DNA of 7,389 nucleotides from Phycisphaerales bacterium (GCA_016763115.1 JAESUL010000220.1:1-7389), one strand, 5' to 3'; numbered from the stretch's first letter, positions 1 to 5,672 are shown. A program made the numbers and translations. Notes: a model not told the origin generated them from the letters alone.

Positions 1-20
1 GTAAATCTTGACTTCTTCAT
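1..20 (-). CDS. 5' end of an unidentified gene, MKKSRFT..., running off the left edge
   Basis: On the minus strand an ATG at 20-18 opens a frame reading Met-Lys-Lys-Ser-Arg-Phe, with the next codon (AC-) cut by the window edge and necessarily Thr. A GGAGG ribosome binding site sits 8 nt upstream, an ideal arrangement, and a non-coding stretch with repeats precedes it, so this looks like a real start. A basic N-terminus followed by Phe-Thr would suit a type IV prepilin leader (Phe-Thr-Leu-Ile-Glu is the usual continuation) or an ordinary signal peptide. Seven residues cannot decide, and no product is assigned. Confidence 0.65.
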
Positions 21-28
21 AAACTGAT

Positions 29-33
29 CCTCC
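29..33 (-). promoter_or_regulatory. Ribosome binding site for the left-edge gene
   Basis: The minus strand reads GGAGG here, 8 nt before the ATG at 20. It is a perfect core Shine-Dalgarno sequence, stronger than most of those in the secretion operon, and it is the main reason for calling the left-edge start. Confidence 0.75.
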
Positions 34-99
34 AAACAAAGACCAGATTGTCGCACAAAGTCTCACGCTACGCATGGATCAAGATATGGGTTTAAGCGC

Positions 100-113
100 A
101 TAGAATGGGCGTA
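100..113. repeat. Near-copy of the tRNA-Val 3' end and its trailer
   Basis: The plus strand reads atagaatgggcgta at 100-113. The tRNA 3' end and following bases read atagaagtgggcgta at 225-239, the same 14 bases with one extra G. The copy covers the 3' acceptor strand, the discriminator base and the trailer just after it, and both are in the same orientation 125 bp apart. This is the kind of trace left at a tRNA attachment site, but no integrase or element is visible between the copies. Confidence 0.4.
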
Positions 114-130
114 TTTGAGATATGCAATCA

Positions 131-145
131 TGACCTAGCGGGTCA
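131..145. repeat. Inverted repeat TGACC-N5-GGTCA
   Basis: A perfect 5-bp inverted repeat, TGACC at 131-135 and GGTCA at 141-145 with a 5-bp spacer, overlaps the first copy of the 11-bp direct repeat. It has the size of a dimeric regulator half-site pair but is short enough to be chance. Confidence 0.35.
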
Positions 146-169
146 GATGGTGGGCCAAAGCGGGTCAGA
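137..169. repeat. Two 11-bp direct repeats at a 22-bp period (possible operator)
   Basis: The sequence agcgggtcaga occurs at 137-147 and again, identically, at 159-169. The start-to-start distance of 22 bp is about two turns of the helix, so both copies face the same side of the DNA. They lie about 117-149 bp upstream of the left-edge ATG, a position suitable for activator or repressor binding. A regulatory role is inference; I could not find a convincing sigma-70 promoter between them and the gene. Confidence 0.5.
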
Positions 170-182
170 CAACTCTGTCTAC

Positions 183-224
183 CAAAAACAGAAAACGCCG
201 CAAACCATTTGAATTGCAGCGTTT
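183..224 (-). terminator. Intrinsic terminator after tRNA-Val
   Basis: On the minus strand an 11-bp stem runs between plus-strand positions 224-214 and 203-193 (AAACGCTGCAA with TTGCGGCGTTT, one G-U wobble). It encloses a 10-nt loop and is followed by a T-rich run reading TTTTCTGTTTTTGG. This is the form of a Rho-independent terminator. It starts 7 nt after the tRNA 3' end and appears to end the transcription unit that contains the tRNA, and perhaps the whole secretion operon, because I see no terminator between 350 and 305. Confidence 0.85.
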
Positions 225-231
225 ATAGAAG

Positions 232-305
232 TGGGCGTAATAGGACTCGAACCTACGACTTCTGCCATGTGACGGCAGCGCTCTAGCCAACTGAGCTATA
301 CGCCC
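232..305 (-). tRNA. tRNA-Val, anticodon CAC
   Basis: This is a complete 74-nt cloverleaf. The acceptor stem is GGGCGTA paired perfectly with TACGCCC, with A as discriminator base. The D arm is GCTC/GAGC with an AGTTGGCTA loop, the anticodon stem CTGCC/GGCAG, the variable loop AAGTC, and the T arm GTAGG/CCTAT (one G-U pair) with a TTCGAGT loop. The anticodon loop is GTCACAT, with U33 followed by CAC (plus-strand positions 269-271), which decodes GUG as valine. A35, C36 and A73 are consistent with valine identity. The 3' CCA is not encoded; the sequence after the discriminator is CTT, so CCA must be added by a nucleotidyltransferase. It lies 44 nt downstream of the last secretion gene on the same strand with no clear promoter between, so it may be processed from the operon transcript. 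Confidence 0.96.
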
Positions 306-349
306 GGGGAACACAAGCGTAGACCGCAATCATGTTGGGCTCCACCCCG

Positions 350-853
350 TTAGCGTCGGGAAATCGGGACCACCTGGATTTCGCCTGTGGGACCTTTGAT
401 GGTGATCGTTCTTTGATCGCCATTGATCGCGGTGAGGGTCCAGCCTGGAAAAATCTTGGCACCCAATCGGTAGGGTTTGGAGTTGATCACAGCCAGGGGG
501 CGCGTTGGATGCGGAAGGATCGAAGTCACCTCGAAGATCGGGATTATCCGTTCGGTGCCGGGCTGGTACTCGACCGGGTACTCGATCTGCGGTTCTTGTA
601 TCTCAACGAGTTCGTCGTGCCAGAACGGGGAGAGGTGTCCGTGGATTCCCTCGCACACTTCACGGGCCGATACACCGGTGTCGGTGCTTGTCTCTCCGAT
701 GACCATTGATGGCAAAGGGGCATCGGTCTCTGTCGTCAGACCTTCGGACGCCTGCACACTCTGAGGCCCGCCCATAAATACCCGGATCGCAATAAACGCG
801 AGCGTTGGGACTCCGAAGTAGATCAGTTGTGTTGTTCGTTGATTCATTGGCAT
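350..853 (-). CDS. GspC/PilP-like inner-membrane protein
   Basis: This is a 167-residue protein with one N-terminal membrane helix at about residues 10-27, a low-complexity linker (30-65), and a small C-terminal beta domain (about 104-165). The domain reads IFEVTSILPHPTRPLAVINS, then YRLGAKIFPGWTLTAINGDQ and a closing RTITIKGPTGEIQVV. This is the pattern of the homology region of GspC and of the periplasmic domain of PilP, both of which contact the N0 domain of the secretin. It lacks the lipobox Cys of classical PilP proteins, so its anchoring is GspC-like while its place after gspL and gspM is PilP-like. It is shorter than typical GspC and has no PDZ domain. The ATG at 853 is 7 nt after AGAGGG and 3 nt after the gspM stop; an ATG at 847 is less well spaced. 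It is the last protein gene of the operon. Confidence 0.72.
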   Translation of the reverse strand: MPMNQRTTQLIYFGVPTLAFIAIRVFMGGPQSVQASEGLTTETDAPLPSMVIGETSTDTGVSAREVCEGIHGHLSPFWHDELVEIQEPQIEYPVEYQPGTERIIPIFEVTSILPHPTRPLAVINSKPYRLGAKIFPGWTLTAINGDQRTITIKGPTGEIQVVPISRR

Positions 854-856
854 GGT

Positions 857-1504
857 TTAGCCCTCTGATTCCGGGTGCGAGTCGGTCAATACCGGGGTAC
901 CGACACGCTCGACAGGTGATTCGACAAGATCAAAGTTGACAAACTGAGCGATCATTCTGACATTCTTGTCTCTCGATGAGATCATGCGAAAGTTCTCGAG
1001 TTTGATGGTCTGGACCGAGGTCTCGATGTCTGCAATGAACCCGACGATATCGGCGAACGAGCCGTCCAGTTCGACACGGATACCCTCGCCGATGAACCGA
1101 ACACTCTTTGTCTTCTTTTCAGAAGTCTTTTTCTTGTACCGGCTCCGCGAGGGCGCGTTGGTGAACTCGGTCATCCGCAATGGTTCTATGCGGTTGATCG
1201 CAACTCCAAAGCTGCGTGCGTGCGATTCGATCAACTCGCGTGCGGTTCTCTGCTCGTCGTCTGCCCCGAACGCGTCGAACACATGCTGCCCGGCGAGGTA
1301 CACCATCTGGTTTGCTTCGTTGGTTTTGATGCGCTTGGCATCAAAGTCTGCACCGGCTTGTGAGATCAGGTGGTCTTGAACCTTGATGCTTTGCTTAAGG
1401 GAATCGAGCTTGGCGTGCGCGGGCCGGACTCCAAAGGTCCATCCCGCGTATATCAATGCGATCCCGATGAATACCCGGACAATCAGTGATTTCTGATGAT
1501 TCAT
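857..1504 (-). CDS. gspM: GspM/PilO-like inner-membrane protein
   Basis: This is a 215-residue bitopic inner-membrane protein with the topology of GspM and PilO: a short cytoplasmic N-terminus, one membrane helix at about residues 8-26 (VRVFIGIALIYAGWTFGV), a helical stretch that could form a coiled coil (30-75), and a small periplasmic alpha/beta domain (about 95-195). In characterised systems this family pairs with GspL/PilN through the ferredoxin-like domain and helps hold the platform together. The segment SFADIVGFIADIETSVQTIK (149-168) followed by LENFRMIS matches the helix-strand pattern typical of PilO-like domains. Unusual here is a Lys-rich insertion at about 118-135 (SRSRYKKKTSEKKTKS), probably a surface loop. 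The ATG lies 2 nt after the gspL stop with an AAGGGG about 8 nt upstream. Sequence similarity is weak in this family, so the assignment leans on topology and position. Confidence 0.78.
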   Translation of the reverse strand: MNHQKSLIVRVFIGIALIYAGWTFGVRPAHAKLDSLKQSIKVQDHLISQAGADFDAKRIKTNEANQMVYLAGQHVFDAFGADDEQRTARELIESHARSFGVAINRIEPLRMTEFTNAPSRSRYKKKTSEKKTKSVRFIGEGIRVELDGSFADIVGFIADIETSVQTIKLENFRMISSRDKNVRMIAQFVNFDLVESPVERVGTPVLTDSHPESEG

Positions 1505-1506
1505 TC

Positions 1507-3189
1507 TCAGTTCCCCTTCCCGATTTCAGCGTTGGCCAACGAGGTGTACTCGTGGAGCGCGGCGTTCTGGGTGCTCACCATGATCGTCAACTCAAAGTGC
1601 ACCGCCGAGATCCCCTCCGAAGTCGTTCGCCGAGCGGTCGCACCAAGCCGAACATCCACCACCCCGTCATGGCGCCCGAGTTCTTTTACAAACTCATCGA
1701 GAGCAACCGACGGGTCCGCCCCGTCGAGCCCGACCGCCAACCCGCTGAGCCCAACGGTTGGGCGGGCATCAGCGTTGTCGCCTTTGATCTGTTCGATCCG
1801 GATGGCCTCGTTCATGTTCTCACTGATGCCCTCGAAGGCCGCGGTCCAATGAGGGCGAGAGCCAAAGTTCTCGGTAAACACCGTTGCGATCTGGTCAACC
1901 CCGCCCGCGTACTCAATGGTCTCCGCACGCACTCGTTTTTCATTCTCGATCGCCAGAACACTCGATGCGTTGCCCGCCAACTCGCTGCGGATCTGTTGCG
2001 ATTCATGCCTGACGGTGCCGATCTCAACAAGCATGACCCCGAATGCAAATGCAAGCCCCGCTGCGATTGCTCGATTGCATGCGCTGAGTTTTTTGATCTC
2101 TCTGGCAACCCTTGGAAGGATGCTGGGCACCTGCGTGCCCGAGCGAGCAAATCTGCCGCACAGTGTTCCGCCGCCGAACGGCTTGGCTGGTTCGTACACC
2201 TCAACGCCCTTGGATATATCAATATGCAGATCGCAGTTCTGCGAGAGCGCGGCACCGATATACGGGATCATCGCGCCGGGTCCACACATCACCAAGCGTG
2301 ATGGGGATTCCTGCTGAGAGAGACCGAACCGGAATGTTTGTTTGATCTCAACGGAGTAGCGCTGAAGAATCGGAGCGATCCGCGGGAGAACCTCTCTGCG
2401 GAGCACTTTCTCGTGTTCCCCGCCGCCGGACATAGGGACACCGAACTCCCAGAGGAGTTCATTGATGTCGCCACGGCCAACAAGCAATGCTTTGACTGCT
2501 TCTGATTGTTCCGCTTCCTGATTACCCGCGCTGAATACACGGATATACCCATCATTGATATGCCGATACCCGATCTCGACCGACCGGACAAGTTTCACAT
2601 TCCCGTCGATGGCGTACGAGATGACGCTGGACTCTTCGCCCATATAGCACACCGCGGTGCCGTCGTTCTGTGTGAGCGACTCCTCGATTGCTTGGGCCAT
2701 CATCACGCACCCGACCGGGATCATCCGATCAGACTTGAGCCCGCATCGGGTCATCCACGCGTAGAGTTTGCGCATCGTGACATCTTGGTCCGCAACCGAC
2801 AAGCAAGCCTGACTCGTGCCCGATCCCTTTGATCTGAGCGAGATGACCTTGGTCCCGATGCACCCGCCTGCGCCGATTGATTCACGGATTTTGGTCTCCG
2901 CCTGGGCAACGGCTTCGCGCTTGTCCCCCTCGATCTCTTCAAACTGAACCACCGCGCTCGGGCTCTGGTAGATCAGCGTTGCATCCCATCCGCGCTTGGG
3001 GCTCAGACGAGAAATCATCTGACGAAGCACCTGGTCAAACGGGCGAAGCCCATCGTCCCAAGCTTCGGTCCATGACACGGCTTGGTCAAACGCGAATGAC
3101 TCCGCCTGAAGAACGCTGCCATTCTTGACCAACGCACCGCGGAGCTCGCGGCTGGTCAGACTCAGAACTATTTGTGTGCCCCTGCTCAT
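1507..3189 (-). CDS. gspL: GspL-like protein: PilM-type actin fold, membrane helix and PilN-type domain
   Basis: This is a 560-residue bitopic inner-membrane protein that would link the ATPase GspE in the cytoplasm to the periplasmic alignment complex. Residues 1 to about 345 resemble the actin-like (ASKHA) fold of PilM and of the cytoplasmic part of GspL. Visible marks are an opening beta strand TQIVLSLTSRELRGALVKNG, a central strand with the PVG turn (158-160), and RLVMCGPGAMIPYIGAAL (298-315), which looks like the adenosine motif of this fold. A membrane helix lies at about 373-392. It is followed by a coiled-coil-like stretch (396-425) and a ferredoxin-like periplasmic domain (about 440-540) with a PilN-like pattern, ending HFELTIMVST. 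The start is the ATG at 3189, which has AAAGG 6 nt upstream; the frame stays open to a GTG at 3273, but that 28-residue extension does not resemble the family. The stop lies 2 nt before the next gene. Confidence 0.85.
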   Translation of the reverse strand: MSRGTQIVLSLTSRELRGALVKNGSVLQAESFAFDQAVSWTEAWDDGLRPFDQVLRQMISRLSPKRGWDATLIYQSPSAVVQFEEIEGDKREAVAQAETKIRESIGAGGCIGTKVISLRSKGSGTSQACLSVADQDVTMRKLYAWMTRCGLKSDRMIPVGCVMMAQAIEESLTQNDGTAVCYMGEESSVISYAIDGNVKLVRSVEIGYRHINDGYIRVFSAGNQEAEQSEAVKALLVGRGDINELLWEFGVPMSGGGEHEKVLRREVLPRIAPILQRYSVEIKQTFRFGLSQQESPSRLVMCGPGAMIPYIGAALSQNCDLHIDISKGVEVYEPAKPFGGGTLCGRFARSGTQVPSILPRVAREIKKLSACNRAIAAGLAFAFGVMLVEIGTVRHESQQIRSELAGNASSVLAIENEKRVRAETIEYAGGVDQIATVFTENFGSRPHWTAAFEGISENMNEAIRIEQIKGDNADARPTVGLSGLAVGLDGADPSVALDEFVKELGRHDGVVDVRLGATARRTTSEGISAVHFELTIMVSTQNAALHEYTSLANAEIGKGN

Positions 3190-3285
3190 CGTAGACCTTT
3201 CTAGATACCAACACAGATGACCCGTGCGTACACATTTATCGACTGAAAACCAGCCCCACTTCGTCACGATCACCTATTGTGGGTG
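3190..3285 (-). other. 96-nt intergenic gap inside the operon (gspK-gspL)
   Basis: This is the only gap of more than 11 nt between protein genes in the operon, and it separates the pseudopilin block from the gspL-gspM-gspC/PilP-like block. Its start carries a weak 4-bp hairpin (CACC/GGTG on the minus strand) without a T run. No promoter with clear -35 and -10 boxes is visible. The ribosome binding site of gspL (AAAGG) lies at its downstream end. Confidence 0.4.
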
Positions 3286-3669
3286 TTATTCAAACAGCAT
3301 CTCGATCCGTCGAACCGCCGAACCGCTCGAGCCCTCGACAACCGCGCTCAACCCGCCATCGGGCATCTGGATATACCGAACAACCGCCCCCTCAAGGACC
3401 ACCGAATCACCGTTTACCGGCGGAGTTATCGCCCCTAAGGCCGACTGCACGACCACGGCCGCTCCGCTCTCGGCGCCATAAAATGCACGCGTGGTTTCGA
3501 TCCGCAGCGTGGTTGTTTCTGCTTCATAAATCAGCGGGCGGACCGCACCGGCGACCGCGATCCCAAGAATCGCAAGCACCACCACGATCACGACAAGCGC
3601 GCTCCCGCGTCGCTGCGGGCACGCCTTGCTTTTTCTTGGAACTCGAATGTTTATGCTCTCACTCATCAT
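3286..3669 (-). CDS. gspK: Short GspK/PilX-like minor pseudopilin
   Basis: This is a 127-residue protein in the gspK position. The leader ends RRG and is followed by SALVVIVVVLAILGIAVAGA. The mature protein has Val, not Glu, at position 5, as is normal for GspK, which caps the pseudopilus. The helix continues with TRAFYGAESGAAVVVQSAL (residues 65-83), the conserved aromatic-Gly-Ala-Glu stretch of GspK and PilX-type proteins. The usual GspK is around 300 residues and has a large inserted helical domain; here only a small beta tail follows the helix, ending RRIEMLFE. I see no frameshift: the reading frame ends in a clean TAA followed by a 96-nt gap. The start is the ATG at 3669 (AGGAG 5 nt upstream); the ATG at 3666 is almost equally good. 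The in-frame GTG at 3690 would overlap gspJ by 19 nt and is less likely. Confidence 0.72.
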   Translation of the reverse strand: MMSESINIRVPRKSKACPQRRGSALVVIVVVLAILGIAVAGAVRPLIYEAETTTLRIETTRAFYGAESGAAVVVQSALGAITPPVNGDSVVLEGAVVRYIQMPDGGLSAVVEGSSGSAVRRIEMLFE

Positions 3670-3671
3670 TC

Positions 3672-4181
3672 TTACTCCTGCCCAATCCACACACGCGGGA
3701 AGGCCAACGCACTAATCATCGAGCCGTCCTTGGTAATGGTGAAACCGATCCGATGAGCGGTGCTCGGATCAGCGATCACATTCGTTGATCCGTCCGCACC
3801 GATGTAGCGAATCGAAAACTGCCCAACATCGCGGCACACCGGTACCGGGTCCCCGCCGGGGACCAGTAAGTTCAGATCAGATCCGCTGAGCTCGAATCCG
3901 GTCCCATCAAGAAACAGAACCCGCGTCGCTGTCCCGGTGCTGATCCCGATTTTGGTGCCGTCGGCACCGCTCGGGGCCTTGCGAACTGCACGCTGAAGTT
4001 GGTCCGAGGCATACGCCAGCGATTCGGTCGATGATCGCAGCAAGCGTGCGCTCGCATATGCATCGGTCGCCGACATGATCACGGGCATAATGACCGATGC
4101 AATAATCGACATGACCACGATCGACGCCATCAGTTCGAGCAGCGTCACTCCGCGTCGGGATGTCATTCTTGCACGGCTCAT
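3672..4181 (-). CDS. gspJ: GspJ-like minor pseudopilin
   Basis: This is a 169-residue prepilin-like protein in the gspJ position. The leader MSRARMTSRRG is followed by VTLLELMASIVVMSIIASVI, so the mature protein begins with Val and keeps Glu at +5. The segment LRSSTESLAYASDQLQRAV (residues 48-66) fits the extended N-terminal helix of GspJ, and FSIRYIGADGSTNVIADP (122-139) fits its beta-rich C-terminal half, where J-type proteins commonly carry a phrase about an extracted value and a unit. It is a little shorter than the usual 190-210 residues. The ATG overlaps the gspI stop by 4 nt with no good ribosome binding site of its own, so coupled translation is likely. The gene ends 2 nt before the next start. 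The J assignment rests on position plus the prepilin signal. Confidence 0.78.
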   Translation of the reverse strand: MSRARMTSRRGVTLLELMASIVVMSIIASVIMPVIMSATDAYASARLLRSSTESLAYASDQLQRAVRKAPSGADGTKIGISTGTATRVLFLDGTGFELSGSDLNLLVPGGDPVPVCRDVGQFSIRYIGADGSTNVIADPSTAHRIGFTITKDGSMISALAFPRVWIGQE

Positions 4182-4663
4182 AGTTCGGTCACCATCAACG
4201 AGATCGGCAGCGAAAAATCTGCTCCTACCGCCGAGGGGTACACCACACGAACGGTGACGACCCGGAATATATTTTCGCCGCTCGATGCCGAGACCGTGCC
4301 GTCGGCTGAGACCAGCGAGCCGATCTCCACGGTGTAGGTAAAGCCGTATTTCACATAGCTCGTCGTTGTGTTCATCATGCGCGCAACAAACCCGGTCGTC
4401 GGCGTGTTGAGGTAGGCGTTGGCGTCATCCAACGCCGCCATCCCCAAGAGCGCATCGGTCGAGGCGACATCGGCGAGTACTCCTTCGAGTACAGATGATG
4501 CAAGAATCGTCGCCCGCGTCGTATTCACCGCATCGGCTCGACGCGCAGCGGTGCTGTCAAGCAACCCGAGCATCGGCGGCACCGCAATCGCCAAAATGAT
4601 CACCGCGATGACCACTTCGATCAAAGAAAAACCCCGACGCTGAATAACAGCACGCTGATTCAT
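4178..4663 (-). CDS. gspI: GspI-like minor pseudopilin
   Basis: This is a 161-residue type IV prepilin-like protein in the gspI position of a G-H-I-J-K series. The class III signal is MNQRAVIQRRG followed by FSLIEVVIAVIILAIAVPPM, with Glu at mature +5. The downstream TTRATILASSVLEGVLADV segment (residues 43-61) resembles the conserved helix of GspI-type proteins, in which residues before an A/SxxxLE motif pack into the tip complex. It is longer than the roughly 120-130 residues usual for GspI, so the globular part is enlarged. The ATG overlaps the gspH stop by 4 nt and has a GGAG 8 nt upstream; the stop overlaps the gspJ start by 4 nt. In the known tip complex, GspI forms the core with J and K; that role is inferred here from position. 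Confidence 0.8.
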   Translation of the reverse strand: MNQRAVIQRRGFSLIEVVIAVIILAIAVPPMLGLLDSTAARRADAVNTTRATILASSVLEGVLADVASTDALLGMAALDDANAYLNTPTTGFVARMMNTTTSYVKYGFTYTVEIGSLVSADGTVSASSGENIFRVVTVRVVYPSAVGADFSLPISLMVTEL

Positions 4664-5196
4664 GGCGCCATCTCCACAAACCCGGAGTAAGCGTACACCA
4701 GTATCTGATCGCCGCTCGACAGTGTGATGCTGGCGTTGCCCGTGTTGATCTGTCCAAAGGTGCCATCGGCGTTGCGTGAATGAGGCTGGGCGTTGTAGGT
4801 AAACCAGATCGTTTCGAGCGCATCGGTCTGTGCGTCAATCGACGAGATCTCAACACCGGGGAACTGGACCGCGATGGATGCTGATTCCTCGTCAATCCCG
4901 AACGGGTTGAGCATGGGCTCGATTGAACCATCGCTTGCAATTTGCACCATGGTCATTGTTGAATCGACGGAGAGAACCTGCACGCCGCAAGGACGGCCCG
5001 AAGCAACCGCCCTCGCTCGAGCGTACTCGAGCATCCGGATCACCTCATCGCGCGCGGAGCCTTTTCTTGTGTCCCCGATCACCCCCAGCGTCGGCACCGC
5101 CGACACCGCGATGATCGACATGATCGTCACCACAACAAGTACCTCAAGAAGAGTGAACCCGTTGCGAACACCAGATGGGCATTGCATGCACTTCAT
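4660..5196 (-). CDS. gspH: GspH/FimT-family minor pseudopilin
   Basis: This is a 178-residue minor pseudopilin expected at or near the tip of the pseudopilus. The leader MKCMQCPSGVRNG ends in Gly and is followed by FTLLEVLVVVTIMSIIAVSA, with Glu at mature position 5. The segment RDEVIRMLEYARARAVASGR (residues 49-68) matches the conserved amphipathic stretch of the GspH/FimT family, where a helix of prepilin monomers is followed by a surface domain. The C-terminus (GDQILVYAYSGFVEMAP) fits the family's final beta strands. The start ATG lies 3 nt after the gspG stop without a strong ribosome binding site, which suggests translational coupling to gspG; an ATG three codons later is also possible. 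The stop TGA overlaps the gspI start as ATGA. Two Cys in the leader would be removed on cleavage. Confidence 0.85.
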   Translation of the reverse strand: MKCMQCPSGVRNGFTLLEVLVVVTIMSIIAVSAVPTLGVIGDTRKGSARDEVIRMLEYARARAVASGRPCGVQVLSVDSTMTMVQIASDGSIEPMLNPFGIDEESASIAVQFPGVEISSIDAQTDALETIWFTYNAQPHSRNADGTFGQINTGNASITLSSGDQILVYAYSGFVEMAP

Positions 5197-5199
5197 AAC

Positions 5200-5661
5200 T
5201 TAGAGTTCGTTGGCTCCCAGGAACCCGCCCGCACCGTCGGGTGCAGTGGATAAAATGCTTGTATTTGAGTAAAAAATCACCACCGGTGGCGTGGCGTTGT
5301 TGTCTACAAAGTAGTTCCACCCTGCGCTGCTCTCCGAAACCACCGCACGCGCGTCGGCCTGCCCGCCCGTCACGGCCTGCACACCGCCTACATCAGTAAA
5401 CGGGTTGATGGGAACATCAAACTTGAGCACGCTCCCGTCCGTGATCTCCGCGAGCGCGGGGTATGGCGCGGTCCCGTTGATCACCGCGCTGGTGCGGTAC
5501 GATGCGATTGATGATCGCACACCCGAGAGCGTGCTCTGCACCGCCGCGGTCCGTGCGTCATCGGTCGCGCTGGCGAACTGAGGCAGCGCGATCGCCGCGA
5601 GCACCCCAAGGATCACAACGACAATCAGAACTTCGATCAGACTAAACGCTCTATTTTTCAT
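5200..5661 (-). CDS. gspG: Major pseudopilin-like protein (GspG position)
   Basis: This is a 153-residue prepilin, by position the main subunit of the pseudopilus. The leader is only five residues (MKNRA), followed by FSLIEVLIVVVILGVLAAIA, a class III signal with Phe at +1 and Glu at +5 of the mature protein. The residue before the cleavage site is Ala where Gly is the norm. The globular part has a PINPFTD segment (residues 84-90) and GWNYFVDN (114-121), which resemble the conserved Pro-rich and aromatic region of G-type pseudopilins. I do not see a clear canonical GspG calcium-site motif. The in-frame GTG at 5700 would add 13 hydrophilic residues overlapping gspF; the ATG at 5661 is preferred because it gives a normal short leader and has a purine-rich GGGGAAG just upstream. 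The gene follows gspF by 11 nt and is 3 nt from gspH. Assignment as G and not another prepilin rests on gene order. Confidence 0.85.
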   Translation of the reverse strand: MKNRAFSLIEVLIVVVILGVLAAIALPQFASATDDARTAAVQSTLSGVRSSIASYRTSAVINGTAPYPALAEITDGSVLKFDVPINPFTDVGGVQAVTGGQADARAVVSESSAGWNYFVDNNATPPVVIFYSNTSILSTAPDGAGGFLGANEL

Positions 5662-5672
5662 ATCTTCCCCAC

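Noticed and set aside
167..180. AGACA-N4-TGTCT hairpin as a second terminator
   Set aside because: The stem is only 5 bp and no T run follows it on either strand. It may be part of the repeat region but does not look like an intrinsic terminator.
306..349. Dedicated promoter for tRNA-Val
   Set aside because: The best -10-like hexamer (TACGCT on the minus strand) has no acceptable -35 box at 16-18 bp, so a promoter is not claimed.
332..709. 125-codon plus-strand open frame opposite the GspC/PilP-like gene
   Set aside because: The minus-strand frame has a membrane helix, the GspC/PilP-type beta domain and operon spacing; the plus-strand frame has neither a family pattern nor a ribosome binding site.
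1486..2301. 271-codon plus-strand open frame antisense to the gspL-like gene
   Set aside because: It lies entirely opposite a gene with recognisable domains, membrane helix and ribosome binding site. Its translation is Arg/Pro/His-rich with no domain-like pattern, as expected for a shadow frame in GC-rich DNA.
3190..3273. In-frame 28-codon N-terminal extension of the gspL-like gene from a GTG at 3273
   Set aside because: The ATG at 3189 has a well-spaced AAAGG, and the protein from there begins directly with the first beta strand of the actin-like fold; the extension has no similarity to the family.
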